A stretch of 64,000 nucleotides of DNA from Roseibium sp. HPY-6. GTDB lineage: Bacteria; Pseudomonadota; Alphaproteobacteria; Rhizobiales; Stappiaceae. The position numbers and the translations under genes were made by a program. Under the pieces are notes generated by a model, which saw only the letters and a program-made list of their open reading frames with translations, was not told where the DNA came from and ran no database searches. Positions 1 to 7,818 of the stretch are shown piece after piece (positions within the stretch are counted from its first letter, which is position 1; every line of letters begins with the position of its first letter). The stretch is taken from positions 3,145,793 through 3,209,792 of the forward strand of contig NZ_JBEWCD010000002.1 in assembly GCF_040530035.1 (NCBI RefSeq). Reading direction: 5' to 3'.

Positions 1-93
1 TCGTTGACCCGGCTTTGGGTGTCAGTTAGCCTTGATTGGCTCTGAAACACAGTTTAGTAGATTGTTTGGCATCCAGATCGCGGGTGTGAACTT

Positions 94-1740
94 TTGAATT
101 TTCCGGACGAGCAGCAAATTTCTGACTATCTGGAGCGCGTGCGCGCTTCTGGAGCTCTGGGAAAGAGCAACCGCCGGCTGTTTCTGCTGGAACACCTCAT
201 TCGCGCCGAGGCAGAAGGCTCTGGCGGGCAGCTGAAAGCCTATTCCATTGGGCTTGATATCTTCGGGAAAGGCCCGGATTTCGATCCCCAGTCCGACAGC
301 GTTGTCCGTGTGGAAATAGGACGACTGAGAACGGCGATCGCCGTATTTGAAAGCAGTGAGTTCGCCGACTGCGACCTGCAGGTCGAAATCCCCAAGGGCA
401 CCTACCGGCCGACGCTGACCAAAAGAACAATCGATGCACGGCAAACCGAGAGCATGGAGCGTGATGATGCTCCGGCGAGGCCTGCTCCCTTCAAGCCCTG
501 GAAGCTCATTGCGGCCGCCGTTTTCATGGCCGTTTGTGTTGGCCTCGCCGTCTTCGGGCTTGGCTGGTTCGTGACACCTCAGGGCGATTCCAGAATTGCA
601 GTGCAACTGGATGATTTTTCAGGTGCAAGCGGTCCAGAAACTGCAACGATTCTGCGCCGGGGGCTTTCGAACAACAAGGCGTTGTCAGTTCTGCTGGCAC
701 CTCAAAACGGTGATATTCATCCGGACGCGGCGTTCGTTGTAAGAGGGTCTGTTCAAGTCGACCCCGGCGAAACCCAGGTCGATATCGAACTCATCAACGC
801 CGAAACCGATGCAATTTCCTGGTCCAAAACGATCCACATCGATGACCGGAGGGACTTTGACACGGCGATTTCCGAGCGCATCGGGCGCGAACTGCGCGTG
901 CGCCTGTTTGGAGCGTCCAAGGAATTGCTTGAAGGACGCGATCCGGAAACTCTGACTCCCGAGCAGCTTTTCGTTATGGGCACGTGGGTACCCGGACCGG
1001 CGATCAACGCGGTCGAATGGGAACTGGAACGGGTACAGTTGATGGAAATTGCCCTCCGCAAGGATCCTGATTTCGGTGCTGCGCATTCGGTCGTTGCTGA
1101 CAAGCTGGCATATCTGGCCAATGTTTATGGCCCGTCGAACACACCGGAGCTTCTGACAAAAGCCAGATGGCACGCACAAAGAGCCATGGAGCTCGCGCCA
1201 CTTGATGCGAATGTTGTCTTCAACGTCGCGCAATCGCAATGGCACAGCGGATCGATCGCTCAAAGTCTGGCGACCATGAAGCGGGTCACGGAGCTGGACC
1301 CCAATCACGCGCTCGCCCGGTTTTTGGCCAGGATGATCCCCTATTCCTGCGCGGCAGCTCCCGATTCCGTCGTGGAACAGGCAATCGCGTTTGATAATGC
1401 TTTGTCTGCGGACAACCCTATCAGATGGCTTACGCTTACATGGATTGCGTGGCTGCACGCTTATCGAGGTGACTTTACCCTCGCCCTGGAAGCTGAACAG
1501 CGGGCAGCACTCATTTTCGAGATCCCCTATACCTTCATGCGACATGCCATGTTGCTGAATAAACTCGGCCGGCCGGAACAGGCGGCGGCGGTCATAGAAC
1601 GGCAAAAATCGAACTGGCCCGACATCGATCCCGCGCATTTTTCAAGCGTTACGATTCCCCGCTTGTGCAGTGAACAACCAGACAGCACACGTTTCATCGA
1701 GCTGTATTCAGAGTTGGAAACAGCACTTCTAAATCAATAG
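94..1740 (+). CDS. Winged-helix / TPR membrane-tethered putative regulator
   Basis: Predicted protein of 548 aa. Residues about 1-110 resemble the winged-helix-like N-terminal domain found in alphaproteobacterial regulators and adenylate-cyclase-like proteins (pattern VVRVEIGRLR and a final PKGTYRP strand). One membrane helix lies at about 136-160. The rest is periplasmic by this topology and carries TPR-like helices at about 310-420 (a DPDFGAAH-type repeat, then LAPLDANVVFNVAQ and LDPNHALARFL). There is no cyclase catalytic domain. The start is TTG: the frame opens after a stop at 58-60 and the only other upstream codons are not starts. The layout is CadC-like, so a signal-responsive transcription factor is my inference; target and signal are unknown. 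It stands alone, followed by a 218-bp gap. Confidence 0.7.
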   Translation: MNFPDEQQISDYLERVRASGALGKSNRRLFLLEHLIRAEAEGSGGQLKAYSIGLDIFGKGPDFDPQSDSVVRVEIGRLRTAIAVFESSEFADCDLQVEIPKGTYRPTLTKRTIDARQTESMERDDAPARPAPFKPWKLIAAAVFMAVCVGLAVFGLGWFVTPQGDSRIAVQLDDFSGASGPETATILRRGLSNNKALSVLLAPQNGDIHPDAAFVVRGSVQVDPGETQVDIELINAETDAISWSKTIHIDDRRDFDTAISERIGRELRVRLFGASKELLEGRDPETLTPEQLFVMGTWVPGPAINAVEWELERVQLMEIALRKDPDFGAAHSVVADKLAYLANVYGPSNTPELLTKARWHAQRAMELAPLDANVVFNVAQSQWHSGSIAQSLATMKRVTELDPNHALARFLARMIPYSCAAAPDSVVEQAIAFDNALSADNPIRWLTLTWIAWLHAYRGDFTLALEAEQRAALIFEIPYTFMRHAMLLNKLGRPEQAAAVIERQKSNWPDIDPAHFSSVTIPRLCSEQPDSTRFIELYSELETALLNQ

Positions 1741-1958
1741 AAGATCAATTTATTGATTTATTTTCAGACACTTACTAAAAATGTAACATGTGACATCTGT
1801 TGCGTTGCGTTCCCTATCGCTGCAAAAATACGTACAACTGCGTCTGTCAGTCACGATACTGAACGCAATCTGACGCAGCCCTTCGCACACCGATGGTTTC
1901 AACGGGGATTCCACCTCGTGTTGTGGCGCTGCGCCTTCTAAAGACACAGGATTACGGT

Positions 1959-2186
1959 ATGGAAGAGCCCTTCGCAGAAGTTGAGGCGCTTGCCAAACTT
2001 ATTTCTGAAAAAGCGCAGGCAATGGAGTACCCGGCAGGGCACGACGTTTGTCTGCTGATTGCGTCGGAATTGATCGAAACGGCTGGCAAATTGCTTGCAA
2101 GCCGAGAGACGGGCAATCGGGTTAGCGAGTTGATGCTTTTGTCTGCCCGCGTTGAAAATCTGATGAAAGCGCCTGCTTCTCGTTAG
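1959..2186 (+). CDS. Small hypothetical protein
   Basis: A 75-residue, acidic, mostly helical protein with no signal peptide or membrane segment. I start it at ATG 1959 because AGGA lies 7 bases upstream; the open frame reaches back to 1893, but those codons look non-coding. I do not recognise the family. It has short hydrophobic heptads (VCLLIASELIETAGKLL, VSELMLLSARVENLM) that could form a helical hairpin or dimer. It lies 44 bases before the next small unknown gene in the same direction, so the two may be co-transcribed. The 1741-1958 gap before it is AT-rich and holds no gene that I can see. Confidence 0.55.
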   Translation: MEEPFAEVEALAKLISEKAQAMEYPAGHDVCLLIASELIETAGKLLASRETGNRVSELMLLSARVENLMKAPASR

Positions 2187-2229
2187 AGGTTCGACACATA
2201 CATTCTTGGAAATTTAGGGGTCACGACAC

Positions 2230-2643
2230 ATGTCGTACGGGTTCATCCGTGGCAAACGGATTCTAGCGGTATGCGCTAACGAGATAAATGATGCTGGCGA
2301 CAGAAAGATCGCTGATTCGCAGTCCTGGAATGTTCTGTACTGCGAAACCTTTGAAGAGCTCTTTGAACACGCCCGGGCAGGTTTGTTGGATGCCGTTGCG
2401 GTTCAGGCGAACCCGCACGACCAGAACTGCCCGCGGAAACTGTTGAACCTTTATGAATATCAGAAGGATGGTCGCCCGATTCTCGTCTCCTATTCTGCCA
2501 GCAATCCTGACTGGTTCGAGAACCTTGTCTATATATCGGGCGCCAATATTCATCTGAAGTACAAGCCCAGCCAGGACGAACTCATTGAGGCATTGGAAGT
2601 CCATATTCAGGGCGACACGCTCAAACAGGCTTCGGGCGAGTGA
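2230..2643 (+). CDS. Hypothetical protein, receiver-like fold possible
   Basis: A 137-residue soluble protein with AGGGG at 2216-2220 upstream of the ATG. The order of predicted strands and helices (KRILAVCAN, WNVLYCETFEELFEHA, LLDAVAVQA, PILVSYSA, GANIHLKYKPSQDELIEALEVHI) looks like the alternating beta/alpha layout of a response-regulator receiver. The final K-P-S-Q-D-E-L-I-E-A-L segment resembles the last receiver loop and helix. The acidic pocket and phospho-acceptor Asp are not obvious, so if it is a receiver it is degenerate. It runs convergent with arfB. No function can be assigned. Confidence 0.6.
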   Translation: MSYGFIRGKRILAVCANEINDAGDRKIADSQSWNVLYCETFEELFEHARAGLLDAVAVQANPHDQNCPRKLLNLYEYQKDGRPILVSYSASNPDWFENLVYISGANIHLKYKPSQDELIEALEVHIQGDTLKQASGE

Positions 2644-2679
2644 ATGCTGACCGCAGGTTTGAATGGAGTGTTGCGAACA

Positions 2680-3141
2680 CTAGTCCTCGAACCTGCCGCC
2701 ACGCCCACGCATCTTCTTGATCTGACTTCGCTGTTTCTTGGCGTCCAGACGCCTCTTTTTCGACCCGAGCGTCGGTTTCGTGGCTTTTCGGGGCTTTGGT
2801 TTTTCCGTCGCCTTACGCAGCAATTCGATCAAGCGCTCTAGCGCATCCGCACGATTGCGCTCGCGCGTGCGATAGCGGTCTGCCTGAAGAACAATCTCCC
2901 CTTGAAGCGTCAACCGGCTGCCCGCCAACCTTGCCGCGCGCGATTTCACATCCTCAGGCAGCGTTTCGTTCGACGACAGATGAAATCGAAGTTGTACGGC
3001 GGTTGATACCTTGTTGACGTTCTGTCCTCCCGGACCGGACGCCCTGACGAAATCCTCCGAGATGTCACTCTTCAGAACAAAAAGCCGGGCGGTCACCGGG
3101 ATGCGCGAAGACGCGTAGGGGTCATTCGTATCGTCTGCCAT
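2680..3141 (-). CDS. arfB: Alternative ribosome-rescue factor ArfB (peptidyl-tRNA hydrolase)
   Basis: A 153-residue protein with the release-factor GGQ motif at residues 38-40 inside ASGPGGQNVNKVSTAV, and a long Lys/Arg-rich tail (about 115-153). The family (YaeJ/ArfB) enters stalled ribosomes lacking a stop codon, threads the basic tail into the empty mRNA channel, and hydrolyses peptidyl-tRNA with the GGQ loop. It lacks the codon-recognition domain of RF1/RF2, as expected from its length. The gene ends convergent with the small unknown gene at 2230-2643. Its start lies 2 bases from the stop of the upstream TetR gene, so the two may share a transcript. Confidence 0.93.
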   Translation of the reverse strand: MADDTNDPYASSRIPVTARLFVLKSDISEDFVRASGPGGQNVNKVSTAVQLRFHLSSNETLPEDVKSRAARLAGSRLTLQGEIVLQADRYRTRERNRADALERLIELLRKATEKPKPRKATKPTLGSKKRRLDAKKQRSQIKKMRGRGGRFED

Positions 3142-3143
3142 AT

Positions 3144-3818
3144 TCAGCTGGGGGTGTCTTGTGGCGGTGTCAGACCGATCCCGTTCAAGATCAGGGCCGT
3201 AACCGAGGCAACAGTCTCGCGGAAGAAATCCGGATCGCTGAGATCCTTCCCGGTAAGAGCTTTGATCTGAATGGAGAAATCGGCATAGTGCTGCGTCGTC
3301 GCCCAGATTGTAAAAATAAGATGGGCCGGTTCCACACGCTGCATCTTCCCAGCAACGATCCAGTCCTCGATCACGGCAGACTTTTCAGTGACCAGTCGCT
3401 TGAGTTCACCCTCCAGAATGGGAAGGATCTGCGGAGCGCCCTGCATGACTTCATTTGCAAAAAGCCTGGACGCCTCGGGAAACTCCGCCGACATCTCGAT
3501 TTTCTGACGGATATAGGCTGACAATTCCTGGGATGGCTCCCCATTCGGGTTGAGTGTCTTAAGCGGCGCGAGCCAGACTTCAAGGATATGCGCGAGTGTT
3601 GCCTTGTAGATCGCCTCTTTGGAGGAAAAATAATAAAGCAGATTGGATTTCGACATTCCCGCTTCCGCGGCAATCCTTTCAACAGTGGCTCCCGAAAACC
3701 CTTTTTTTGAAAATTCGCCCAATGCCGCATCCAGGATGAGGGACCGGTTTCTTTCCTGAATCCGGCTCAAGCCTCCATTCTTGTGTGTTTCTGAGCCCTG
3801 CCCGCTTAGACCTGTCAT
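3144..3818 (-). CDS. rutR: RutR-like TetR-family repressor of pyrimidine catabolism
   Basis: A 224-residue TetR-family protein. The helix-turn-helix domain spans about 25-70 (LILDAALGEFSKKGFSGATVERIAAEAGMSKSNLLYYF). The C-terminal part follows the E. coli RutR pattern closely: ILEVWLAPLK, ASRLFANEVMQGAP, EKSAVIEDWI, HLIFTIWATTQHYADF. RutR senses uracil/thymine and binds TTGACCAnnTGGTCAA; exactly such a site lies at 3967-3982 in the divergent gap. GGAAG precedes the ATG. It is transcribed away from the aminotransferase gene, the classic arrangement for a local repressor that also controls itself. Here the neighbours are reductive-pathway enzymes rather than rutABCDEFG. Confidence 0.88.
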   Translation of the reverse strand: MTGLSGQGSETHKNGGLSRIQERNRSLILDAALGEFSKKGFSGATVERIAAEAGMSKSNLLYYFSSKEAIYKATLAHILEVWLAPLKTLNPNGEPSQELSAYIRQKIEMSAEFPEASRLFANEVMQGAPQILPILEGELKRLVTEKSAVIEDWIVAGKMQRVEPAHLIFTIWATTQHYADFSIQIKALTGKDLSDPDFFRETVASVTALILNGIGLTPPQDTPS

Positions 3819-3929
3819 AAACTACTTCCGATCGCAGCCTGTGCGACTGCCTTTCCAGGTTCCTGTGATAACAGACCGGGCCACTGCGAACCCTGCCCCT
3901 TCCCCGATCACGAATGCGATTGACACCAA

Positions 3930-3947
3930 TTGACCAGAAATTGGTCA
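3930..3947. promoter_or_regulatory. Candidate RutR half-site pair with 5-bp spacer
   Basis: TTGACCAGAAATTGGTCA: the half-sites TGACCA and TGGTCA are intact but separated by 5 bases rather than the 2 of the canonical operator. It lies nearest the repressor gene. It could be a weaker or auxiliary site, or two half-sites used by adjacent dimers. Confidence 0.5.
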
Positions 3948-3966
3948 TGCCGACTGGAATTGCATC

Positions 3967-3982
3967 TTGACCATTTGGTCAA
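3967..3982. promoter_or_regulatory. Perfect RutR-type operator
   Basis: TTGACCATTTGGTCAA matches the E. coli RutR consensus TTGACCAnnTGGTCAA at every fixed position. Its left arm could also serve as a -35 element (TTGACC) with TAGGGT at 3991-3996 as a possible -10, 18 bases away. Binding would then block transcription toward the aminotransferase. Confidence 0.85.
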
Positions 3983-3999
3983 ATCCCTCCTAGGGTAAA

Positions 4000-4015
4000 T
4001 TGACCAAGTGGTCAG
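4000..4015. promoter_or_regulatory. Second RutR-type operator, one mismatch
   Basis: TTGACCAAGTGGTCAG differs from the RutR consensus only at the final base. Its centre is 33 bases from that of the perfect site, about three helical turns, so two dimers could bind on one face of the DNA. Confidence 0.75.
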
Positions 4016-4296
4016 AAGGCTAGTCGAACAAAGGGTGCCCTGCAATGGGGAACTCTTGAAGAGAACCGGCGTTCTGACCATCATGAAAAAACGGCAGAAG
4101 CCGGAAAAGGCCGCACGGCCGACCAGAGATATACGGCACTTCTCAAAGAGGTAAAATACCCGTCGGAAGCGCCGGGAACAGCGTGGGGAGAGGATCAGCG
4201 CTGCCGGTTTCACCTTGCGTGCAACCGGCGTGACGCACGCTCCGTCTCCTTCACAATTGACCAGGAGCGGTCCATTCGACGGACCGAGGAGGACGC
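4016..4296 (+). other. Long leader region before the aminotransferase gene
   Basis: No convincing gene. It would be a long 5' untranslated region if the promoter overlaps the operators. A 23-codon frame (4083-4154, basic peptide beginning MKKRQKPEK) lacks a clear ribosome site. A TTGACCA half-site with a nearby GGTCC lies at about 4256-4275, GGTCC/GGACC arms flank 4269-4285, and GAGGAGG (4287-4293) is the ribosome site of the next gene. Confidence 0.4.
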
Positions 4297-5625
4297 ATGT
4301 CAGCATCAAGCCAGGCAGCAACCAACAATCTTGAAGCTTTTTGGATGCCCTACACGGCCAATCGGCAATTCAAGCAGGCACCTCGCATGTTCGTTGCCGC
4401 CAAGGACATGCACTACACAACGGCAGACGGACGCCAGGTCCTGGACGGAACGGCCGGCCTGTGGTGTTGCAACGCCGGACATTCGCGTCCGAAGGTCGTC
4501 GAAGCGGTTCAAAAGCAGATTGCGGAACTGGACTACGCCCCCGCCTTTCAGATGGGCCATCCCAAGGCCTTCGAACTTGCCGCCCGTCTTTCGGCAATGA
4601 TGCCCTCACCACTCGACCATGTATTTTTCACCAATTCGGGATCCGAAAGCGTCGACACGGCACTGAAAATCGCACTGGCCTACCAGCGAGCCATTGGTCA
4701 GGGTACACGTACACGCCTGATTGGTAGAGAACGCGGTTACCACGGCACGGGCTTCGGCGGCATCTCGGTGGGCGGTATCGTGGCCAACCGCAGAACCTTC
4801 GGGACAATGCTGACCGGTGTTGACCATATGCGCCACACGCATGATCCGGAACGCAATGCGTTTTCGCGCGGAATGCCGGAAAACGGAGCCGAATATGCAG
4901 AAGACCTGATCCGCATTATCCAGCTGCACGACCCTTCCACGATCGCGGCTGTTATCGTTGAACCTGTCGCCGGCTCAACAGGTGTCCTCATTCCGCCGAA
5001 GAATTACCTCGAGAGGCTGCGCAAGATCTGCACCGATAACGGAATCCTTCTGATTTTCGATGAGGTCATCACCGGTTTCGGCCGCCTCGGATCGCCTTTC
5101 GCCACCGATTTCTTCGGCGTGACACCGGATCTGGTGACAACAGCCAAGGGTCTTACTTCAGGCGTCATTCCGATGGGAGCAGCTTTCTGCTCGGCCGACA
5201 TCTACCAGGCATTCATGACGGGCCCGGAGCACATGATCGAACTGTTCCACGGGTACACCTATTCGGGCCATCCGGTCGCCTGTGCTGCCGCGCTTGCAAC
5301 ACTCGACACGTATGATGAAGAAGGATTGCTGACGCGCGCAGCCGATCTCGCCCAGCACTGGGAGGACGGACTTCATTCTTTGAAAGACTGTCCGCATGTC
5401 ATCGATATCAGGAACCTCGGCCTGATCGGAGCAATTGAACTGGAGCCGATTGCAGGTGAGCCGACAAAACGCGCCTTCTCGGCTTTCCTGAAAGCCTATG
5501 ATGATGGCATCCTGATCCGCACCACCGGCGATATCATCGCCCTCTCGCCGCCTTTGATCATTTCAAAGGACCAGATCGACGAACTGTTCGGGAAGCTTCG
5601 GTCGGTTCTGAATGCGATCGACTGA
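4297..5625 (+). CDS. Class III omega-amino acid:pyruvate aminotransferase
   Basis: A 442-residue fold-type I PLP enzyme. The cofactor-binding Asp is in FDEV (D255) and the Schiff-base lysine is K284 in TTAKGLTSG. The N-terminal LEAFWMPYTANRQFKQAPRM and the NSGSESVDTALK phosphate loop match the beta-alanine:pyruvate transaminase subgroup. Expected reaction: beta-alanine (or beta-aminoisobutyrate) plus pyruvate gives malonate semialdehyde plus L-alanine. It is the first gene downstream of the RutR-type operators and has a strong GAGGAGG ribosome site. Together with the amidohydrolase and dihydropyrimidinase it gives the last step of reductive pyrimidine breakdown. Exact substrate is inferred from context. 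Confidence 0.88.
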   Translation: MSASSQAATNNLEAFWMPYTANRQFKQAPRMFVAAKDMHYTTADGRQVLDGTAGLWCCNAGHSRPKVVEAVQKQIAELDYAPAFQMGHPKAFELAARLSAMMPSPLDHVFFTNSGSESVDTALKIALAYQRAIGQGTRTRLIGRERGYHGTGFGGISVGGIVANRRTFGTMLTGVDHMRHTHDPERNAFSRGMPENGAEYAEDLIRIIQLHDPSTIAAVIVEPVAGSTGVLIPPKNYLERLRKICTDNGILLIFDEVITGFGRLGSPFATDFFGVTPDLVTTAKGLTSGVIPMGAAFCSADIYQAFMTGPEHMIELFHGYTYSGHPVACAAALATLDTYDEEGLLTRAADLAQHWEDGLHSLKDCPHVIDIRNLGLIGAIELEPIAGEPTKRAFSAFLKAYDDGILIRTTGDIIALSPPLIISKDQIDELFGKLRSVLNAID

Positions 5626-5650
5626 GCTGTAAGAACGAAAGCAGAGCGTG

Positions 5651-5938
5651 ATGCAACGAACACCGGCCACCGCAACGCAATTGATTGACGACGACAGGGT
5701 TCGAGTCACCCGTTTCGATTTCGAACCGGGTGCGGAAACCGGATGGCACCGGCACGAGATGGACTATGTCATCACCACTTTGACCGAATGCAAGATGCTG
5801 CTTGAGGAACCGGGCGGCGAAACCCGGGAAGTGGTCATTCCCGCCGGCACGGTTTACCGCCGCGACGAGGGCGTGGAACACAATGTAATCAATGGCGGGG
5901 ACGCTCAGATGTCCTTCGTCGAAACCGAATTGAAATAG
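5651..5938 (+). CDS. Small cupin-domain protein
   Basis: A 95-residue single-domain cupin. Motif 1 is visible as ETGWHRHEMDYVI and motif 2 as GVEHNVIN, giving three histidines and a glutamate for metal binding. GTG 5648 is an alternative start 3 bases upstream; I prefer the ATG. It lies 25 bases after the aminotransferase and 10 bases before the amidohydrolase, so it belongs to the same operon. Small cupins of this sort accompany M20 hydantoin/pyrimidine hydrolases in several alphaproteobacteria, but no reaction is established that I know of. A metal-dependent isomerase or sensor role is possible. Confidence 0.8.
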   Translation: MQRTPATATQLIDDDRVRVTRFDFEPGAETGWHRHEMDYVITTLTECKMLLEEPGGETREVVIPAGTVYRRDEGVEHNVINGGDAQMSFVETELK

Positions 5939-5948
5939 GAGATTTCCG

Positions 5949-7205
5949 ATGGCTGCTCCGGGCGAAAACCTGAGGATCAATGCGGACCGACTGTGGGACA
6001 GTCTGATGGAAATGGCCCAGATCGGGCCCGGTGTGGCAGGCGGCAACAACCGGCAGACGCTGACAGACGTAGATTCCGAAGGCCGTAAGCTCTTCCAGAA
6101 ATGGTGTGAAGATGCCGGAATGACCATGGCGGTGGACACCATGGGCAACATGTTCATGACGCGCCCCGGAACCGACCCGGATGCCCTGCCCGTTTACGTC
6201 GGCTCCCACCTCGACACACAGCCGACCGGTGGAAAGTATGACGGTGTCCTGGGCGTGCTTGGCGGTCTGGAACTTGTGCGTTCGATGAACGATCTCGGGC
6301 TTCAAACCAAACACCCGATTGTCGTGACCAACTGGACCAACGAAGAAGGCACGCGATACGCACCAGCCATGCTCGCCTCCGGTGTCTTCGCAGGCGTTCA
6401 TACCCAGGACTGGGCCTATGACCGTGAAGACGCGGAAGGCAAGAAATTCGGGGACGAACTGAAACGCATTGGCTGGGTCGGCGACGAGGACGTCGGCTCC
6501 CGCAAGGACAAGATGCATGCCATGTTCGAACTCCATATCGAGCAGGGCCCGATCCTGGAAGCCGAGGGCAAGGATATCGGCGTCGTCACCCACGGCCAGG
6601 GCCTTTCCTGGACGCAGGTAACCGTCACTGGCAAGGACAGCCATACAGGGTCCACGCCAATGCCGATGCGCAAGAATGCAGGTCTCGGAATGGCAAAGAT
6701 CCTCGAACTGGTTGACGAGATTGCCTGGTCGCACGCCCCGCACGCAGTCGGCGCCGCCGGTCATATCGATGTCTACCCGAATTCGCGCAACGTCATACCG
6801 GGCAAGACTGTATTCACAATCGACTTCCGCTCACCGAATCTGTCCGTAATCCAGGACATGGAAGAGAGGCTCAAGGCCGGCGCGAAGAAGATCTGCGACG
6901 ACATGGGCCTTGAGGTCGAATTCGAGAAAGTCGGCGGGTTCGACCCGGTCGAGTTCGACAAAGGCTGCGTGGAGGCCGTACGCAGCGCAGCCGAGCGCCT
7001 TGGCTACAGCCACAGGGACATCATCTCAGGCGCGGGCCATGATGCCTGCTGGATCAACAAGGTCGCCCCGACGGCCATGATCATGTGCCCGTGCGTTGAC
7101 GGACTTTCGCATAACGAGGCGGAGGAAATCACGCGCGAGTGGGCCAAGGCCGGCGCGGATGTGCTCTTCCACGCGGTTGTCGAGACAGCAGAGATCGTGG
7201 GGTAG
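5949..7205 (+). CDS. M20-family N-carbamoyl amino acid amidohydrolase (beta-ureidopropionase type)
   Basis: A 418-residue zinc hydrolase of the AmaB/HyuC group. Metal ligands visible: H87 and D89 of GSHLDT, D98 of GGKYDGV, E132-E133 of NEEGTRYAPAMLASG, H196 of ELHIEQGP. The lid/dimer domain contains GKDSHTGSTPM. These enzymes hydrolyse N-carbamoyl-L-amino acids or N-carbamoyl-beta-alanine to the amino acid, CO2 and ammonia; allantoate amidohydrolases are close relatives. Context (dihydropyrimidinase downstream, beta-alanine aminotransferase upstream) favours N-carbamoyl-beta-alanine. AGGAGA precedes the ATG. The operon is interrupted after this gene by the GIY-YIG cassette. Confidence 0.87.
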   Translation: MAAPGENLRINADRLWDSLMEMAQIGPGVAGGNNRQTLTDVDSEGRKLFQKWCEDAGMTMAVDTMGNMFMTRPGTDPDALPVYVGSHLDTQPTGGKYDGVLGVLGGLELVRSMNDLGLQTKHPIVVTNWTNEEGTRYAPAMLASGVFAGVHTQDWAYDREDAEGKKFGDELKRIGWVGDEDVGSRKDKMHAMFELHIEQGPILEAEGKDIGVVTHGQGLSWTQVTVTGKDSHTGSTPMPMRKNAGLGMAKILELVDEIAWSHAPHAVGAAGHIDVYPNSRNVIPGKTVFTIDFRSPNLSVIQDMEERLKAGAKKICDDMGLEVEFEKVGGFDPVEFDKGCVEAVRSAAERLGYSHRDIISGAGHDACWINKVAPTAMIMCPCVDGLSHNEAEEITREWAKAGADVLFHAVVETAEIVG

Positions 7206-7218
7206 TCGTTTGGATAAA

Positions 7219-7242
7219 GGCCCCGGATCAAGTCCGGGGCGG
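7219..7242. repeat. Palindromic repeat type B, copy 1
   Basis: GGCCCCGGA and TCCGGGGC arms around a 5-base loop, ending CGG and preceded by GATAAA. A close copy is at 7737-7760 beyond the GIY-YIG gene. Each type B copy is followed about 82-83 bases later by a type A palindrome. It could act as a terminator for the amidohydrolase transcript, but there is no T-run. Confidence 0.75.
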
Positions 7243-7301
7243 TAAAGCATATGCGGCGCCGTCCCGGCCATTTTCTAGAACCAAAAAGCCAAAACCAACC
7301 C

Positions 7302-7328
7302 CGCCGTCCCGGCCTTGAGCTGGGACCT
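7302..7328. repeat. Palindromic repeat type A, copy 1
   Basis: Arms GTCCCGGC / GCTGGGAC around a short loop, introduced by CGCC and followed by CT. One mismatch in the stem. It matches the copy at 7819-7845 almost base for base. A further incomplete type A half (CGCCGTCCCGGCC) is at about 7256-7269, and a fragment (GTCCGGGACC) is just before the nuclease gene at about 7350. Confidence 0.72.
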
Positions 7329-7385
7329 AATCATCGCAACAAGCTACTGTCCGGGACCAAATCCACAAGCACTCAAAAAGGACCA

Positions 7386-7673
7386 ATGACCCATTTCGTA
7401 TACATTCTTGCAAACAAACCGCATGGAGCGATCTACGTTGGTTCAGCACGAAACTTGCGGAGTAGGATTGATCAGCACAAAGCGGGGATTCCCGGAAGCC
7501 ACACGCAGAAATACAATATCAAGACGCTCGTATGTTTCGAGGTACATTCGGATACGCGAGAGGCGATACAACAGGAGCATCGCTTGAAAAAGTGGCGCAG
7601 GGAATGGAAGGAAGACCTGATCGGCCGGTTCAATCCGAACTGGAAGGATATCAGTGATCAGATACCGTTTTAG
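7386..7673 (+). CDS. GIY-YIG (URI-type) small nuclease
   Basis: A 95-residue single GIY-YIG domain of the COG2827 type. Visible motifs: VYIL (residues 5-8) and IYVGSA (16-21) as the paired GIY/YIG strands, the Arg/His segment NLRSRIDQHK, TQKYNIKTLV, and the late EHRLKKWRREWKEDLI with the metal-binding Glu at 64. ATG 7386 has AAAGG upstream and matches the usual family start; the open frame extends to 7251 through palindromic repeat sequence. Family members are stand-alone and their cellular role is unclear. The gene lies between two B-A palindrome pairs and splits the catabolic operon, which suggests insertion of a cassette. Confidence 0.88.
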   Translation: MTHFVYILANKPHGAIYVGSARNLRSRIDQHKAGIPGSHTQKYNIKTLVCFEVHSDTREAIQQEHRLKKWRREWKEDLIGRFNPNWKDISDQIPF

Positions 7674-7695
7674 AAGACAGGCTTTGTGGACGTGG

Positions 7696-7716
7696 GTCCC
7701 GGATCACGTCCGGGAC
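7696..7716. repeat. Palindromic repeat type A, opposite orientation
   Basis: GTCCCGGA and TCCGGGAC-like arms around a CACG-type loop, followed by GG. It starts 22 bases after the nuclease stop codon. By its flanking bases (GGGACGG at the right edge) it is inverted relative to the copies at 7302 and 7819. Confidence 0.7.
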
Positions 7717-7736
7717 GGCATGAAAATAGATAGAAA

Positions 7737-7760
7737 GGCCCCGGAACTAGTCCGGGGCGG
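7737..7760. repeat. Palindromic repeat type B, copy 2
   Basis: GGCCCCGGA and TCCGGGGC arms, loop ACTAG, ending CGG and preceded by GATAGAAA. The arms and both flanks match copy 1 at 7219-7242, while the sequence between the B and A palindromes has diverged. Confidence 0.75.
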
Positions 7761-7818
7761 CGCTGCACGAAACAGAGAGAACAAAATCAAGTTGAAACCT
7801 AGCTGGAACATCTCTCTC

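Noticed and set aside
685..1638. 317-codon open frame on the minus strand opposite the winged-helix/TPR gene
   Set aside because: It is antisense to a gene with recognisable domains; its translation is rich in Arg and Cys with no domain pattern. Long antisense frames are expected at this GC content.
4083..4154. 23-codon frame in the leader of the aminotransferase gene
   Set aside because: Basic peptide without a ribosome site or attenuator structure; recorded in the leader note only.
7251..7385. N-terminal extension of the GIY-YIG gene
   Set aside because: It would translate palindromic repeat sequence; the family starts at the ATG at 7386, which has its own ribosome site.
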